Part shown: positions 53,732-64,000 of the stretch, piece after piece | Numbering within the stretch: the first letter of the stretch is position 1 | Layout of the letters: every line of letters starts with the position of its first letter | From: an uncultured Burkholderiales bacterium | GTDB taxonomy: Bacteria; Pseudomonadota; Gammaproteobacteria; Burkholderiales; Burkholderiaceae_C | DNA: 64,000 nt | Reading direction: 5' to 3' | NCBI GenBank assembly: GCA_903876885.1 | Contig: CAIRBP010000112.1 | Location: forward strand, 1 to 64,000 | Notes under the pieces: generated by a model | The model's input: the letters and a program-made list of their open reading frames with translations, nothing else | Told to the model about the DNA's origin: nothing | Databases searched by the model: none | Position numbers and translations under genes: made by a program

Positions 53732-54628
53732 ATGAATGATTTACACGAAGACTCTGAGGTTGATTCATCAGAAAAAAATCAAGCAGCCCAAAAAAGTACG
53801 TGGGTAAGTATCGCTGTAAACGTTGGATTAACTGTTTCCCAGATTGCTGCAGGTTTTATGTCTGGTTCCCAGGGCTTGATCGCTGATGGAATTCACTCGT
53901 CTGCAGATTTGGTGTCTGACTTTGTTGTACTACTCGCTAATCACCACAGTGGCATGGACGCAGATGAGGACCATCAATATGGCCATCAAAGATATGAAAC
54001 CGCAGCCTCACTCTTCCTTGGTGTTTCTCTTTTAGTGGTTGGCATTGGAATGCTGTTTAAAGCAGGCGAAAAAATTATTGATCCTGTATTTGCAGGAACT
54101 ATCTCAATCACCGCTTTATATGTAGCCTTAGGTTCTTTGATCACGAAAGAACTACTCTTCAGGTATATGCTCTCAGTTGCCAAAAGAGTTCGGTCTTCAA
54201 TGCTTGTTGCGAATGCTTGGCATGCAAGGTCTGATGCAGCCTCTTCGCTTGTAGTCTCGGTAGGTATTGTGGGGGCGTTGTTTGGCTATCCCATACTCGA
54301 TTCTGTTGGTGCTTTGATTGTGGGACTCATGGTAGCTAAAATGGGCGCACAGTTTAGCTGGGATTCATTAAACGATTTAATGGACCGAGCAGCCTCAAAG
54401 GAAGAGTACAACAAAATTGTAGAAATCATTTCATCAACTCCTGGCGTACAGGGTTGTCACGATATAAGAACTCGCAAAATGGGCGATATGATTCTCGTAG
54501 ATGTTCATATCGAAGTTGATGCAAATGTCACAGTAAGAGTGGGTCACGATATAGCTTTTGAGGCAGCCAAACGAGTCACTGACTCAATGCCAGTCCTTAA
54601 TGTAATGACTCATATTGATCCCGTTTAA
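53732..54628 (+). CDS. Cation diffusion facilitator (CDF) transporter
   Basis: GLIADGIHSSADLVSDFVVLLANHHSGMDADEDHQYGHQRYE; C-terminal cytoplasmic domain. Confidence 0.92.
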   Translation: MNDLHEDSEVDSSEKNQAAQKSTWVSIAVNVGLTVSQIAAGFMSGSQGLIADGIHSSADLVSDFVVLLANHHSGMDADEDHQYGHQRYETAASLFLGVSLLVVGIGMLFKAGEKIIDPVFAGTISITALYVALGSLITKELLFRYMLSVAKRVRSSMLVANAWHARSDAASSLVVSVGIVGALFGYPILDSVGALIVGLMVAKMGAQFSWDSLNDLMDRAASKEEYNKIVEIISSTPGVQGCHDIRTRKMGDMILVDVHIEVDANVTVRVGHDIAFEAAKRVTDSMPVLNVMTHIDPV

Positions 54629-54638
54629 AGGTATAACG

Positions 54639-55166
54639 ATGACAACTGATAATGTCTACGACACAAAAACAATTTACTACCACTGGATTAGCGCAGCAAT
54701 TATTTTGCTCCTGTGGTTTGTTGGTCAAAACATTGATTCCTTTGAAAAAGGTGACCCCAGAGTAATCGTTAGAAGCCTGCACATAACGTTTGGGCTTATT
54801 CTTGCAATAGTTTTGGCATTAAGAGTAAGTTGGAAGGTGCGGGGTGGGGAAAAATTACCTCAACCTGAAGGAATTCAAGGGAAAATCACTCAAGGCACTC
54901 ACCATTTACTCTACGCATTAATTGGAATAACCATACTGATAGGAATTTTTGCAGTTTGGGTACGAGGAGATAACCTTTTCAATTTATTTACAGTGCCAGC
55001 CTTCAACACTACAGACGAAGACTTAGAAGACAATGTTGTAGAACTTCACGAGTTCTTTGCAAATTCACTTCTGATTTTCGCGGCCGCTCACGCATTACTT
55101 GCTGTTTGGCACCACAAGATACTCAAGGACGGTATCTTAAAAAGAATGTGGCCAAGCTTGAAGTGA
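54639..55166 (+). CDS. Cytochrome b561 family protein
   Basis: TIYYHWISAAIILLLWFVGQ; RSLHITFGLILAIVLALRVSW; start re-called from 54615 to MTTDNV. Confidence 0.88.
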   Translation: MTTDNVYDTKTIYYHWISAAIILLLWFVGQNIDSFEKGDPRVIVRSLHITFGLILAIVLALRVSWKVRGGEKLPQPEGIQGKITQGTHHLLYALIGITILIGIFAVWVRGDNLFNLFTVPAFNTTDEDLEDNVVELHEFFANSLLIFAAAHALLAVWHHKILKDGILKRMWPSLK

Positions 55167-55253
55167 TTCTTGTCTTGTTTAATTAAAGCTGGTCTCGCCA
55201 GAACCATAAAAAATAAGATTAGGTCTGGACTTAATCATTGATAAGTAAATCAA

Positions 55254-55341
55254 TGGTGCCGGGGGCCGGACTCGAACCGGCACGGTGTTTAGCACCGGCA
55301 GATTTTGAATCTGCTGCGTCTACCAATTTCGCCACTCCGGC
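55254..55341 (-). tRNA. tRNA-Leu (anticodon CAA), CCA encoded
   Basis: GCCGGAGTGGCGAAATTGGTAGACGCAGCAGATTCAAAATCTGCCGGTGCTAAACACCGTGCCGGTTCGAGTCCGGCCCCCGGCACCA; long variable arm CGGTG/CACCG; 88 nt. Confidence 0.96.
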
Positions 55342-55448
55342 AACGAAGTGAGTCATAAATTATGGCACAGTATAGCCCTGGTTTCAATATTTACTCCAAC
55401 AAAACGTGATAATTGAGCCCGAACCTAGGCTTAATCAATTAAATAGAC

Positions 55449-56351
55449 ATGCAATATCCCACCTTAGAGTCCACCATTGGACGTACGCCTCTTGTTGCCT
55501 TGCAAAGGCTCAATAAACAAGAAAACGCATCCAGAGGTAACGTCATACTCGCAAAGTTGGAAGGTAATAACCCAGCAGGTTCTGTCAAGGACCGGCCCGC
55601 AATGTCAATGATTAGTAGAGCCCAAGAACGCGGTGAAATCAAAGTGGGTGATACTCTTATTGAGGCAACTTCGGGGAACACCGGTATTGCTCTCGCGATG
55701 GCTGCAGCCATAAAGGGTTTTAAGATGATCCTCATCATGCCTGAGGATTTATCCATTGAGCGAGCGCAGACCATGAAAGCTTTTGGGGCAGAGCTTATTT
55801 TGACACCCAAGAGCATCGGTATGGAGGGAGCTCGTGACTTGGCACTTCAAATGCAAAAAGAGGGTAAAGGCTTGGTTCTGGATCAATTTGCAAACGCAGA
55901 CAATCCAAGAATTCATTTCGAAACTACAGGCCCTGAGATATGGAGTGACACGGTAGGTGAAGTCACCCATTTTGTAAGCGCAATGGGCACTACGGGCACA
56001 ATTACAGGCGTATCTCAGTATTTGAAATCCAAAAATTCAAACATCCAAATCATCGGAGCTCAGCCAAGTGAGGGCTCCCGAATTCCTGGAATTCGTAAAT
56101 GGGCGACTGAGTATTTACCTAAAATTTACGATCCAACGCATGTAGATGAAATCAAGCTTGTCAGCCAATCGGATGCGGAGGATATGTGCAGACGTTTGGC
56201 CAAAGAAGAAGGAATATTTGCGGGCGTCTCCGCTGCTGGGGCCTGCTGGGTTGCGCTTGAATTATCCAAGCAGATTACAAATGCGACCATTGTCTTTATA
56301 GTGTGCGATAGAGGCGACAGATATCTGTCAACTGGAGTGTTCCCAGCATGA
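55449..56351 (+). CDS. cysM: Cysteine synthase B (PLP-dependent)
   Basis: TIGRTPLVALQRL; EGNNPAGSVKDRPAMSMI; EATSGNTGIALAMAAA; SAMGTTGTITGVSQYL. Confidence 0.95.
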   Translation: MQYPTLESTIGRTPLVALQRLNKQENASRGNVILAKLEGNNPAGSVKDRPAMSMISRAQERGEIKVGDTLIEATSGNTGIALAMAAAIKGFKMILIMPEDLSIERAQTMKAFGAELILTPKSIGMEGARDLALQMQKEGKGLVLDQFANADNPRIHFETTGPEIWSDTVGEVTHFVSAMGTTGTITGVSQYLKSKNSNIQIIGAQPSEGSRIPGIRKWATEYLPKIYDPTHVDEIKLVSQSDAEDMCRRLAKEEGIFAGVSAAGACWVALELSKQITNATIVFIVCDRGDRYLSTGVFPA

Positions 56352-56914
56352 GTGAATATAAATACTGCCCTATGTGCTCAAATGCACTTGGCCTGATAAC
56401 GCGTCAAGAGGACTCAGGTCCGACACAGCGAATGGTTTGCACTCAGTGCGAATGGACTCACTGGAACAACCCTACTCCTGTGCTCGGCGCAATCGTTGAG
56501 CACAAGGGAAAAATCTTGCTTGCAAGAAACGCTGCTTGGACGGGACAACGTTTTGCACTAATTACTGGATTTATGGAGGCCGGTGAGTCCCCTCAAGAAG
56601 GAATTAAAAGAGAGGTAAAAGAGGAGACTAATTTAAACGTCACATCCTTAGAGCTCATTGGCGTTTACGATTTCCAGCGTCGCAACCAAGTCCTCATCAT
56701 TTATCACGCACTTACCCAAGAATCTGGCGATATAAAACTGTCCCCCGAGTTACTTGAGTACAGGTTATTTGATTTTAAAGACATCATCTGCTGGCCCGCA
56801 GGTACAGGATATGGGCTCGCGGATTGGCTTAAGACTAAGTCGATCACTCCAAGATTTATGGAGTGGGAGGAAATTGAAAAAATTAATGCGGCCTCCTTCC
56901 CAGCAAGCCACTAA
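56348..56914 (+). CDS. NUDIX hydrolase with N-terminal zinc ribbon
   Basis: CPMC...CTQC; Nudix box GFMEAGESPQEGIKREVKEETNL; ATGA overlap with cysM. Confidence 0.93.
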   Translation: MSEYKYCPMCSNALGLITRQEDSGPTQRMVCTQCEWTHWNNPTPVLGAIVEHKGKILLARNAAWTGQRFALITGFMEAGESPQEGIKREVKEETNLNVTSLELIGVYDFQRRNQVLIIYHALTQESGDIKLSPELLEYRLFDFKDIICWPAGTGYGLADWLKTKSITPRFMEWEEIEKINAASFPASH

Positions 56915-56947
56915 GACACAAAGGTCACCATTTCAGAGAGTAAGAAA

Positions 56948-57175
56948 ATGAAAATTGATGTAGAACTCGACACACGCGGATTAAACTGCCCCCTACCTAT
57001 CCTAAAAGCCAAAAAAGCTTTATCTACTATGACTTCGGGTCAGACACTGCGCGTGGTCTCAACCGATACAGGATCCATAAGAGATTTCGCTGCTTTTTGT
57101 AAACAAACAGGCAACGAACTTATTGACCAACAAACAGAGAACTCAGACTTTATCCACATCCTAAAAAGACGTTGA
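56948..57175 (+). CDS. TusA-family sulfur carrier protein
   Basis: LDTRGLNCPLPILKAKKALSTMTSGQTLRV, CPxP motif. Confidence 0.93.
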   Translation: MKIDVELDTRGLNCPLPILKAKKALSTMTSGQTLRVVSTDTGSIRDFAAFCKQTGNELIDQQTENSDFIHILKRR

Positions 57176-57188
57176 TATGCTGACTCGC

Positions 57189-60137
57189 TTAGTTCGGTAA
57201 TTTTGACAACTGGGCTTCTAATTTAACAAGCGTCTGCTCAAAATCTGCCATCCTTTTTCTTTCCTGCTCTATCACCGCTGGAGGGGCCTTAGCCACAAAG
57301 GCCTCATTAGATAGTTTGATATTACCTTTGGAAAGCTCGGTCTGAATTCTTAGTATTTCCTTACCCAGTCTTGCGCGCTCTGCGGCCGCATCGACTTGAA
57401 TAAATAGACACATCCTTACTTTTCCCACCACCGCAACGGGTGAGGACTCACTGCTCTTGCTCCACAAGGACTCATCCTCGAAGAGTTGGATATCACTGAG
57501 CTTGGCAAGGGTCTTTAGGGCGGGCACCATTGTCTGAACTCTCTCATCGGCTCCAAGCACTAAAAGTGGTAGCTTGGTGGCTGGGGACACGCCCATTTCA
57601 CCTCTAAGATTTCTGCAAGCATCAACGAGCCCTTTTAAGTCCTGAACATACAGTTCGGCATCCGTGTCAATTCGTTCGGGCTGACTTACAGGGTACGCAG
57701 CAATTGAAACCGAAGGGCGCTCAGCCTCTTCCTTACTAACTCTTCCTGCAACAGGTGCAACTTTTTGCCATAACTCCTCTGTGATAAAAGGAATGATGGG
57801 GTGTGCAAGTCTAAGCAACGTCTCAAGTGTTCGAATTAAAGTACGACGAGTAGCTCTTTGTACAGCTATCTCCCCGCCCATGATTTGTACTTTGGCAATC
57901 TCTAAATACCAATCGCAAAACTCATTCCAAACAAACTCATAAATTGAATTAGCAACAATATCTAATCTGTAGTCTTTAAAGCCTTGCTCTACCTGTGCCT
58001 CAAGTCTTTGTAAGTGAGAGACGATCCAACGATCAGGTTGACTAAAGGACATGTAGCCGTGCGCTTTGCCGCCAACACTGCACTCTTCTTTGGTGTGGGG
58101 CATTAGTCCACAGTCTTGACCTTCGCAGTTCATCAATACAAAGCGCGTTGCATTCCAAAGTTTGTTGCAAAAGTTTCTGTAGCCCTCGCATCTCTTGCTG
58201 TCAAAGTTAATGCTTCTTCCAAGCGTCGCCATAGATGCGAACGTAAAACGAAGCGCATCGGCTCCGTAGCTTGGTATGCCCTTTGGAAATTCTTTCTCCG
58301 TATCCTTCCTAACTTGCCCCGCAGTCTCGGGTCTGCGAAGTCCAACCACTCGCTTTTCTAAAAGTGGTCCAAGCTCAATGCCGTCGATCAAATCTACAGG
58401 ATCTAATACGTTACCCTCAGACTTACTCATCTTTTTGCCACTGGCGTCCAAGACAAGTCCGTGGATATAGACTTTCTTAAAAGGTACACGCCCTGTGAAA
58501 TGAGTGGTCATCATGATCATTCGCGCAACCCAGAAGAAAATAATGTCATACCCAGTCACGAGCACTGAACTGGGTAGGTAAAGATCTAGGTCTTCACCAC
58601 TCTTGGGCCAGCCAAGTGTAGAGAAAGGGACAAGCGCTGAGGAATACCAGGTATCGAGTACATCTGGGTCTCGGCGAAGCGATTTGCCCGGAGCCTGTGC
58701 CTGCGCCTCGGCCTCGGTCTTGGCAACGTATACGTTGCCGTCCTCATCGTACCAAGCCGGGATTTGATGCCCCCACCAAAGTTGGCGACTGATACACCAG
58801 TCTTGAATATTGTTCATCCACTGGTTGTAAGTATTCACCCAGTTCTCTGGCACAAACTGCACATCACCCGACTCGACTGCACGCACTGCCTTTGCTGCAA
58901 TACTGTGGCCTGTTGGATCACCCTCGCCCACTTTGTTCATTGCTATGAACCACTGATCCGTGAGCATCGGCTCTACCACCTGCCCTGTTCTGGCACAAAT
59001 GGGGAGCATCAGTTTATGCGGCTTAATCTCGACTAGGAGACCCATTTCTTTGAGATCTTTTAAGATGACTTTACGTGCTTCAAAACGGTCTAGACCACGA
59101 TATGCGGCAGGTCCGTTGTCATTGATCTTCGCGTCTAGAGTAAAAATCGTTACGAGCTCGAGTTGATGTCTTTGCGCACAGGCGTAGTCATTAAAGTCAT
59201 GTGCACCGGTGATTTTGACCACTCCGGAACCAAAGCTTGGATCCACAAATGAGTCTGCAATTATTGGGATGCGTCGGCTACAAAGCGGTAACTCAACGAG
59301 AGTTCCTATTAGGTGGGTATAACGTGCGTCATCAGGGTGTACAGCGAGCGCTGAATCTCCGAGCAAGGTCTCTGGCCGAGTTGTTGCAATAGTTAATCCG
59401 CTTTGCATTTGTCCTTCTATAGATTTAGGACCCTCAGCAAAGGGGTAACTGATGTAGTACATGTTGCCCTGGGACTCGCGGCTCTCAACCTCCAAATCGC
59501 TTACCGCTGTACTAAGCACAGGATCCCAATTGACGAGGCGTTTACCGCGGTAAATTAATTTTTGTTTGTACAAAGTTACAAACGTATCAACCACAACCTC
59601 TGAGAGCTTGGGATCCATAGTGAAATACTCTCGAGACCAGTCTACGCTGTCGCCCATTCTCCTCATTTGAGAGGTGATCGTATTACCGCTTTGCTCCTTC
59701 CACTCCCAGACCTTTTTAATAAAGTTTTGGCGGGCCAACTCCGGTGTTGTGCCCATATCATGACGACTGACCCCTTGCTCTTGCAACTGACGCTCAACCA
59801 CAATTTGGGTTGCAATACCTGCATGGTCCGTACCCGGGATCCAAGCGGTATTGAAACCACTCATGCGGTGGTACCGCGTGAGCGTATCCATAATCGTTTG
59901 ATTAAAAGCGTGCCCCATGTGCAAAGTACCCGTCACATTCGGGGGAGGTAACTGAATGGAGAAGGCAGGCGCGCCGGTCTGGGCCTTACCGCTACCCTTG
60001 GCTCCTGCGAGCGCATAGCCCCTTCGCTCCCACTCTGGGCCCCAATGTGCCTCAATGGCTGATGGCTCAAAGGACTTTGGAAGGCTATTCAGTCCGGGCT
60101 GTTCTAGCGGGGTGGACTCTGGGGTGGTTTGGCTCAT
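57189..60137 (-). CDS. valS: Valyl-tRNA synthetase
   Basis: 982 aa; [40 protein letters not shown]-terminal coiled coil. Confidence 0.98.
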   Translation of the reverse strand: MSQTTPESTPLEQPGLNSLPKSFEPSAIEAHWGPEWERRGYALAGAKGSGKAQTGAPAFSIQLPPPNVTGTLHMGHAFNQTIMDTLTRYHRMSGFNTAWIPGTDHAGIATQIVVERQLQEQGVSRHDMGTTPELARQNFIKKVWEWKEQSGNTITSQMRRMGDSVDWSREYFTMDPKLSEVVVDTFVTLYKQKLIYRGKRLVNWDPVLSTAVSDLEVESRESQGNMYYISYPFAEGPKSIEGQMQSGLTIATTRPETLLGDSALAVHPDDARYTHLIGTLVELPLCSRRIPIIADSFVDPSFGSGVVKITGAHDFNDYACAQRHQLELVTIFTLDAKINDNGPAAYRGLDRFEARKVILKDLKEMGLLVEIKPHKLMLPICARTGQVVEPMLTDQWFIAMNKVGEGDPTGHSIAAKAVRAVESGDVQFVPENWVNTYNQWMNNIQDWCISRQLWWGHQIPAWYDEDGNVYVAKTEAEAQAQAPGKSLRRDPDVLDTWYSSALVPFSTLGWPKSGEDLDLYLPSSVLVTGYDIIFFWVARMIMMTTHFTGRVPFKKVYIHGLVLDASGKKMSKSEGNVLDPVDLIDGIELGPLLEKRVVGLRRPETAGQVRKDTEKEFPKGIPSYGADALRFTFASMATLGRSINFDSKRCEGYRNFCNKLWNATRFVLMNCEGQDCGLMPHTKEECSVGGKAHGYMSFSQPDRWIVSHLQRLEAQVEQGFKDYRLDIVANSIYEFVWNEFCDWYLEIAKVQIMGGEIAVQRATRRTLIRTLETLLRLAHPIIPFITEELWQKVAPVAGRVSKEEAERPSVSIAAYPVSQPERIDTDAELYVQDLKGLVDACRNLRGEMGVSPATKLPLLVLGADERVQTMVPALKTLAKLSDIQLFEDESLWSKSSESSPVAVVGKVRMCLFIQVDAAAERARLGKEILRIQTELSKGNIKLSNEAFVAKAPPAVIEQERKRMADFEQTLVKLEAQLSKLPN

Positions 60138-60481
60138 ACTTGGACACTTTTGATGAAATTGATATTATTTTTTACAGAAAACAGGCTCAAATCGCACAGT
60201 TTTTGAAAAAGCATAAAACACAAAGAAATTAGGCTTCAAAGAAAGGGCTTCCCAACTAAGGGAATTGCAATTACGATAGGACTATATTCTTCAAAGCGCC
60301 TTAAACGCAAAAGGGTAGATTTTAACGGGCTTGCACTGTATATATCCGTTTATGGCTCTCCCACCCCATGAAATCTACACAGGAAGGAATGAGTTTAGAA
60401 AAAAGCCTCAAAAAGGGCGTCAACCCAAGCCCTGCGTAGCGCGTTAAAGATTTATCAACCCTAATTCTTTAAGGGAGACAT

Positions 60482-60865
60482 ATGATGAAAAAATTATTTA
60501 TTGTTCTTTTAACTGCTTTAAGCCTTTTAGCAACAGCTAACAGTTTCGCATGGGGTGGACACGGCGGTTACTACGGCGGCTACGGGTACCGCGGCGGTTA
60601 CGCTTATCGTGGTGGCTACGGAATAGCACCTTTTGTTGCTGGAGCGTTAATTGGCGGCGCTGTGGTCGGAGCCAGCTACGCCTCCCCCGTCTACTACTCA
60701 TCCCCCGTGGTAGTTTCGCCCCAGACAGTATATGTGCAGCCCCAGGTTGCGATGCCAGCTGTGCCATTAGCTTCTGTGCAACCTCGCGCTTATTACTGCG
60801 CTACGTCCCAAAATTACTATCCTATCGTGCAAACTTGTAGCGTGCCTTGGCAAGAGACAAACTAG
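60482..60865 (+). CDS. Exported Gly/Tyr-rich small protein of unknown function
   Basis: Signal peptide MMKKLFIVLLTALSLLATANSFA; GGHGGYYGGYGYRGGYAYRGGYG repeats; glycine-zipper-like GALIGGAVVGA; C-terminal YYCATSQNYYPIVQTCSVPW. Confidence 0.8.
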   Translation: MMKKLFIVLLTALSLLATANSFAWGGHGGYYGGYGYRGGYAYRGGYGIAPFVAGALIGGAVVGASYASPVYYSSPVVVSPQTVYVQPQVAMPAVPLASVQPRAYYCATSQNYYPIVQTCSVPWQETN

Positions 60866-60889
60866 GCTCTAGGCTAGCAAGGGGGGGGC

Positions 60890-61528
60890 TTACCCCCTGC
60901 GCCCACCAAACTCAGGCCTATCATTGTCATCGGGTAGCAAAGTCTTGGTTCCCTCACCTGAGATTCTCTTTAAACGCCACTCCATTTTGCGCTCACTCCA
61001 CTTCTTAAGCCTGTCGTGGGCTGTTTCGCTCTCGCGAAGCATATGAGCTTCATCAGCAGTTTGAGCGGTCAACTCAAGCCGGATACCGTTTGGATCGAAG
61101 AAATAGATACTTTTAAAAATATGGTGATCCGTTACACCAAGTACCTCAATGTTATGTGCTATTAACCTTTTCTTTGTGTTCTCTAAATCCTGTTCGGAGT
61201 TGACTCTGAATGCAATATGATTGACCCAAGCAGGTGTATTGGGTGAGGGCTGAGCGGCCTCATCATCTCCCAAATCAAAGAAAGCGATAAAGGATCCGTC
61301 TTGTAATCTAAAAAAGAAATGGGTGTAGGGACAATATTCCCCGGTGCTAGGTACATGATCGCTTTGGATGATGTGAAAGAGCGGCAAACCCAGTATGTCC
61401 TCATAAAAATGCCTAGTCTCCTCAGCATCCCTTGACCGGTACGCGTAGTGATGCAGTTGCAATACCGGTGCAGCAGGCGGCAACGGTGCCCGCTCTTGTC
61501 TACCCTCAGTACTTTCAACCTTGTACAT
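60890..61528 (-). CDS. VOC-family (glyoxalase/extradiol dioxygenase-like) protein
   Basis: LQLHHYAYRSRDAEETRHFYEDILGLPLFH; VNHIAFRVNSEQDLENTKKRL; FFDPNGIRLELT. Confidence 0.9.
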   Translation of the reverse strand: MYKVESTEGRQERAPLPPAAPVLQLHHYAYRSRDAEETRHFYEDILGLPLFHIIQSDHVPSTGEYCPYTHFFFRLQDGSFIAFFDLGDDEAAQPSPNTPAWVNHIAFRVNSEQDLENTKKRLIAHNIEVLGVTDHHIFKSIYFFDPNGIRLELTAQTADEAHMLRESETAHDRLKKWSERKMEWRLKRISGEGTKTLLPDDNDRPEFGGRRG

Positions 61529-61933
61529 TACTAGCGCCTTTTGTTATTGATGGGGAATGTCATAACTATAAATTAAGTGAGAGGAGATGCAAATCCACAC
61601 AAACCCAATGAACGAAAACCCCAACCCATAGGGGGTAAATATGAGCGTAGCGAGCATTTTTTATAGGAGGGTAACCCCAAGGTATTAATTAGCTCAAGCG
61701 AGAGTGGACCCCCATTTATCCAAAGCTATCTTTTCTTGGCACGTGATTCGGTTTTGATCTTGTTTGGAACAAAATCCCTTGATTATCTTCCCTTAATTTA
61801 CACGCAACAATCTGATTACTTTTCAACCAAACTAGAATTAGCGTTAAACATATATGTAAGCCGTAAAGCACCTAGACTTGGTGAGCTTTATGAGTACCCA
61901 CCGATTGTTAAGTCACACCGAAACTACAAATTT

Positions 61934-62713
61934 ATGCTTTTCTTACTATCGCCTGCAAAAACTCTAGACTACGAGAGCAAACTCCCCAAGGATACGCCTA
62001 CCCCAACGGAGCCTTTATTTAAGAAGCAATCGGCTGAGTTGATTGCTATTTTAAGAAAATGTTCTAAAAAAGAAATCGGTGAGTTAATGAGTATCAGCGA
62101 GACCTTGGCAGAGCTAAATCACAAGCGCTATTTGGACTGGACTCCAACGTTTACTCAGAAAAACTCTCGCCCCGCGTTGCTTGCTTTTGACGGCGATGTA
62201 TACGAAGGCTTTAATGCATCTACCCTTAAACCCAAAGAATTAGCCTGGGCTCAGGACCATCTTGCAATCTTAAGCGGGCTATACGGCGTGCTTAGACCTT
62301 TAGATAAGATGCAACCTTACCGCTTGGAGATGGGCACAAAACTCAAGAACCAAGCCGGTGCAAATCTTTATAAATTTTGGGGTTCTAATTTATCCAACTA
62401 TTTAAACGAACGACTACAGGGTGAAAAAAATCCTATCGTTGTTAACCTTGCCTCTCAAGAGTATTTCAAATCGGTTGATCTAAAAGCGCTCAATGCAAAA
62501 GTAATTGAGTGTGTGTTTGAACAGGAAAAATCAGGGAACTTTAAAATCATAAGCTTCCTAGCCAAACGCGCCAGAGGGCTGATGGCAAGGTACGCCGTCG
62601 AGCACCAAATTAAAACACCAGCGGGTTTACAAAAATTTAATTATGAGGGCTACCGTTTCGAACCCTCTTTGTCTTCATCAGATAAACTGGTTTTTAGAAA
62701 ACAAAGCGTTTAA
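61934..62713 (+). CDS. yaaA: Peroxide stress protein YaaA (DUF328); start re-called to MLFLLSPAK
   Basis: MLFLLSPAKTLDYESKLP; LAFDGDVYEGF; YGVLRPLDKMQPYRLEMGTKL; VVNLASQEYFKSV. Confidence 0.95.
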   Translation: MLFLLSPAKTLDYESKLPKDTPTPTEPLFKKQSAELIAILRKCSKKEIGELMSISETLAELNHKRYLDWTPTFTQKNSRPALLAFDGDVYEGFNASTLKPKELAWAQDHLAILSGLYGVLRPLDKMQPYRLEMGTKLKNQAGANLYKFWGSNLSNYLNERLQGEKNPIVVNLASQEYFKSVDLKALNAKVIECVFEQEKSGNFKIISFLAKRARGLMARYAVEHQIKTPAGLQKFNYEGYRFEPSLSSSDKLVFRKQSV

Positions 62714-62747
62714 AATAGACCGTTTGTTATAAGACACACTCACCTTA

Positions 62748-63653
62748 ATGTCCGCTGAAACTCCCCACACAAAGACTGCTCCTACAACCACACATAAACC
62801 AATGGCCAAACTTTTGGGGGAGCTTGGTGAGCTTGGTAAAGCCTCGAGCTACGTCAACACCTATTCGCCTTCGCTTATTTTTCCCATTGAGCGTGCACCC
62901 ACCCGTGAACTCATGGGAATCAAAGGTACGCCCACCTTTATGGGCGCAGACCTTTGGACTGCGTATGAGCTGAGTTGGTTGACTCTGCGGGGCAAGCCAG
63001 AGGTTGCGATCGCTCGCTTCATCATCCCTTGTGAGTCCACTCATATCGTTGAGAGTAAATCATTCAAACTCTATTTAAATAGTTTTAACGCCTCAAAATT
63101 TGAAAGTAAAGAGCAAGTTAAAGAATGTTTAGAAAAAGACCTTACAAAAGCCGTATGGACCGGTTCAGCTCCTAGGACGGGCGTTAGTGTGCAAATTCTC
63201 CTGCCCTCAGAATTCTCTCAATACCAAACTCGAGAACTCGAGGGATTGAGCCTGGACAGAATGGATTTGGAGTGCAGCGTTTATCACCCCGCCCCAGATC
63301 TCTTAAGTGCTGCCTTTGATGAGCAACCGGTTAAAGAGATTTTAAAGAGTGATCTTCTGAAAAGTAATTGTTTAGTGACTGGACAACCCGATTGGGGAAG
63401 CGTTCAAATCAGCTACTACGGCCCCCAAATCGATCAGCCAAGCTTACTAAGATACTTGGTTAGTTTTAGGGATCACAACGAGTTTCATGAGCCCTGTGTA
63501 GAGCGTATCTATAACGATATTTGGACTCGTTGCAAACCAGTGGAACTAAGTGTGCTGGGTTGTTATACAAGAAGGGGCGGCGTAGATATCAGCCCCTTCA
63601 GAACCAGCAAGCCTGGTCCGCTCCCCTCGCATCACCGCACTGCAAGACAGTAA
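62748..63653 (+). CDS. queF: NADPH-dependent 7-cyano-7-deazaguanine reductase
   Basis: [64 protein letters not shown] analog; [16 protein letters not shown]. Confidence 0.97.
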   Translation: MSAETPHTKTAPTTTHKPMAKLLGELGELGKASSYVNTYSPSLIFPIERAPTRELMGIKGTPTFMGADLWTAYELSWLTLRGKPEVAIARFIIPCESTHIVESKSFKLYLNSFNASKFESKEQVKECLEKDLTKAVWTGSAPRTGVSVQILLPSEFSQYQTRELEGLSLDRMDLECSVYHPAPDLLSAAFDEQPVKEILKSDLLKSNCLVTGQPDWGSVQISYYGPQIDQPSLLRYLVSFRDHNEFHEPCVERIYNDIWTRCKPVELSVLGCYTRRGGVDISPFRTSKPGPLPSHHRTARQ

Positions 63654-63681
63654 ACAGATTTGAAGATTGGTTTAAATATCT

Positions 63682-64000
63682 TTAAAACAATTCTTCATTA
63701 ACACCCAGTTGAACGCTTTGCTGCCCCTCTTTGCCTGTGGCTTGTGAATTGAGACGATGCGCCTCCTCCAAGCTCATCAAGGACCCCATTCGAACGCCCA
63801 ATAAACGAATCCTTTTACTGAGATCCACACGCTTTAAGAGTTGACCAGCAAACTGTCTGATTTGTTTAGGATCATCTGTTGGCAGATCAATGGTTTGATC
63901 TCTTGTGACTGTTTTGAAGTTATCGTATTTGAGTTTGATACCGACTGTTTTACCCAGATACCCTTTGCGTTTGAGATCGCTGGCCACTTGCTCACACAGC
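63682..64000 (-). CDS. dinB: DNA polymerase IV, C-terminal little-finger fragment (5' end beyond window)
   Basis: LCEQVASDLKRKGYLGKTVGIKLKYDNFKTVTRDQTIDLPTDDPKQIRQFAGQLLKRVDLSKRIRLLGVRMGSL; frame open to window edge. Confidence 0.88.
   Translation of the reverse strand, partial: LCEQVASDLKRKGYLGKTVGIKLKYDNFKTVTRDQTIDLPTDDPKQIRQFAGQLLKRVDLSKRIRLLGVRMGSLMSLEEAHRLNSQATGKEGQQSVQLGVNEELF

Noticed and set aside
60315-60378. GTAGATTT / AAATCTAC inverted pair upstream of the Gly-rich gene
   Set aside because: 8-bp arms separated by about 48 nt are expected by chance at this scale; no supporting structure.
61638-61660. GAGCGTAGCGAGC followed by TTTTTT before yaaA, considered as REP element or terminator
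   Set aside because: Sequence is not self-complementary enough for a stable hairpin and I saw no second copy in the window.
61736-61933. 66-codon N-terminal extension of YaaA in the ORF track
   Set aside because: MLFLLSPAK is the conserved YaaA N-terminus; upstream open frame is likely fortuitous.

Overview
The window looks like ordinary chromosomal DNA from a moderately AT-rich betaproteobacterium, probably Burkholderiales (inferred from gene order and protein character, not from a database search). It is densely coding and mostly housekeeping: dxs-ispA-xseB, recC-recB-recD, ribF-ileS-lspA, purN, rsmB, rpmB-rpmG, trxB, ftsK-lolA-rarA, livHMGF, dnaB, cysM-nudix-tusA, valS, yaaA, queF, and a dinB fragment at the right edge. 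There is one tRNA-Leu(CAA). I saw no rRNA, CRISPR array, transposase, integrase or phage module. Accessory-like stretches are about 7.9-13.1 kb (two orphan Bug-type binding proteins, TauD-like dioxygenase, Crp/Fnr regulator, cupin, SDR) and about 50-55 kb (unknown lipoprotein, exported creatininase-like protein, sterol-desaturase-like protein, CDF transporter, cytochrome b561). I found no convincing new multi-gene system. The observations most worth a second look are: a G9 homopolymer inside recD; an acidic N-terminal extension of DnaB carrying a 9-bp in-frame tandem repeat; a BioC-like protein lacking the canonical SAM motif I; nested dyads upstream of a Crp/Fnr gene; and a hairpin in the rpmB leader. 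Everything was read by eye from the sequence and the supplied ORF track; no searches or folding calculations were run.
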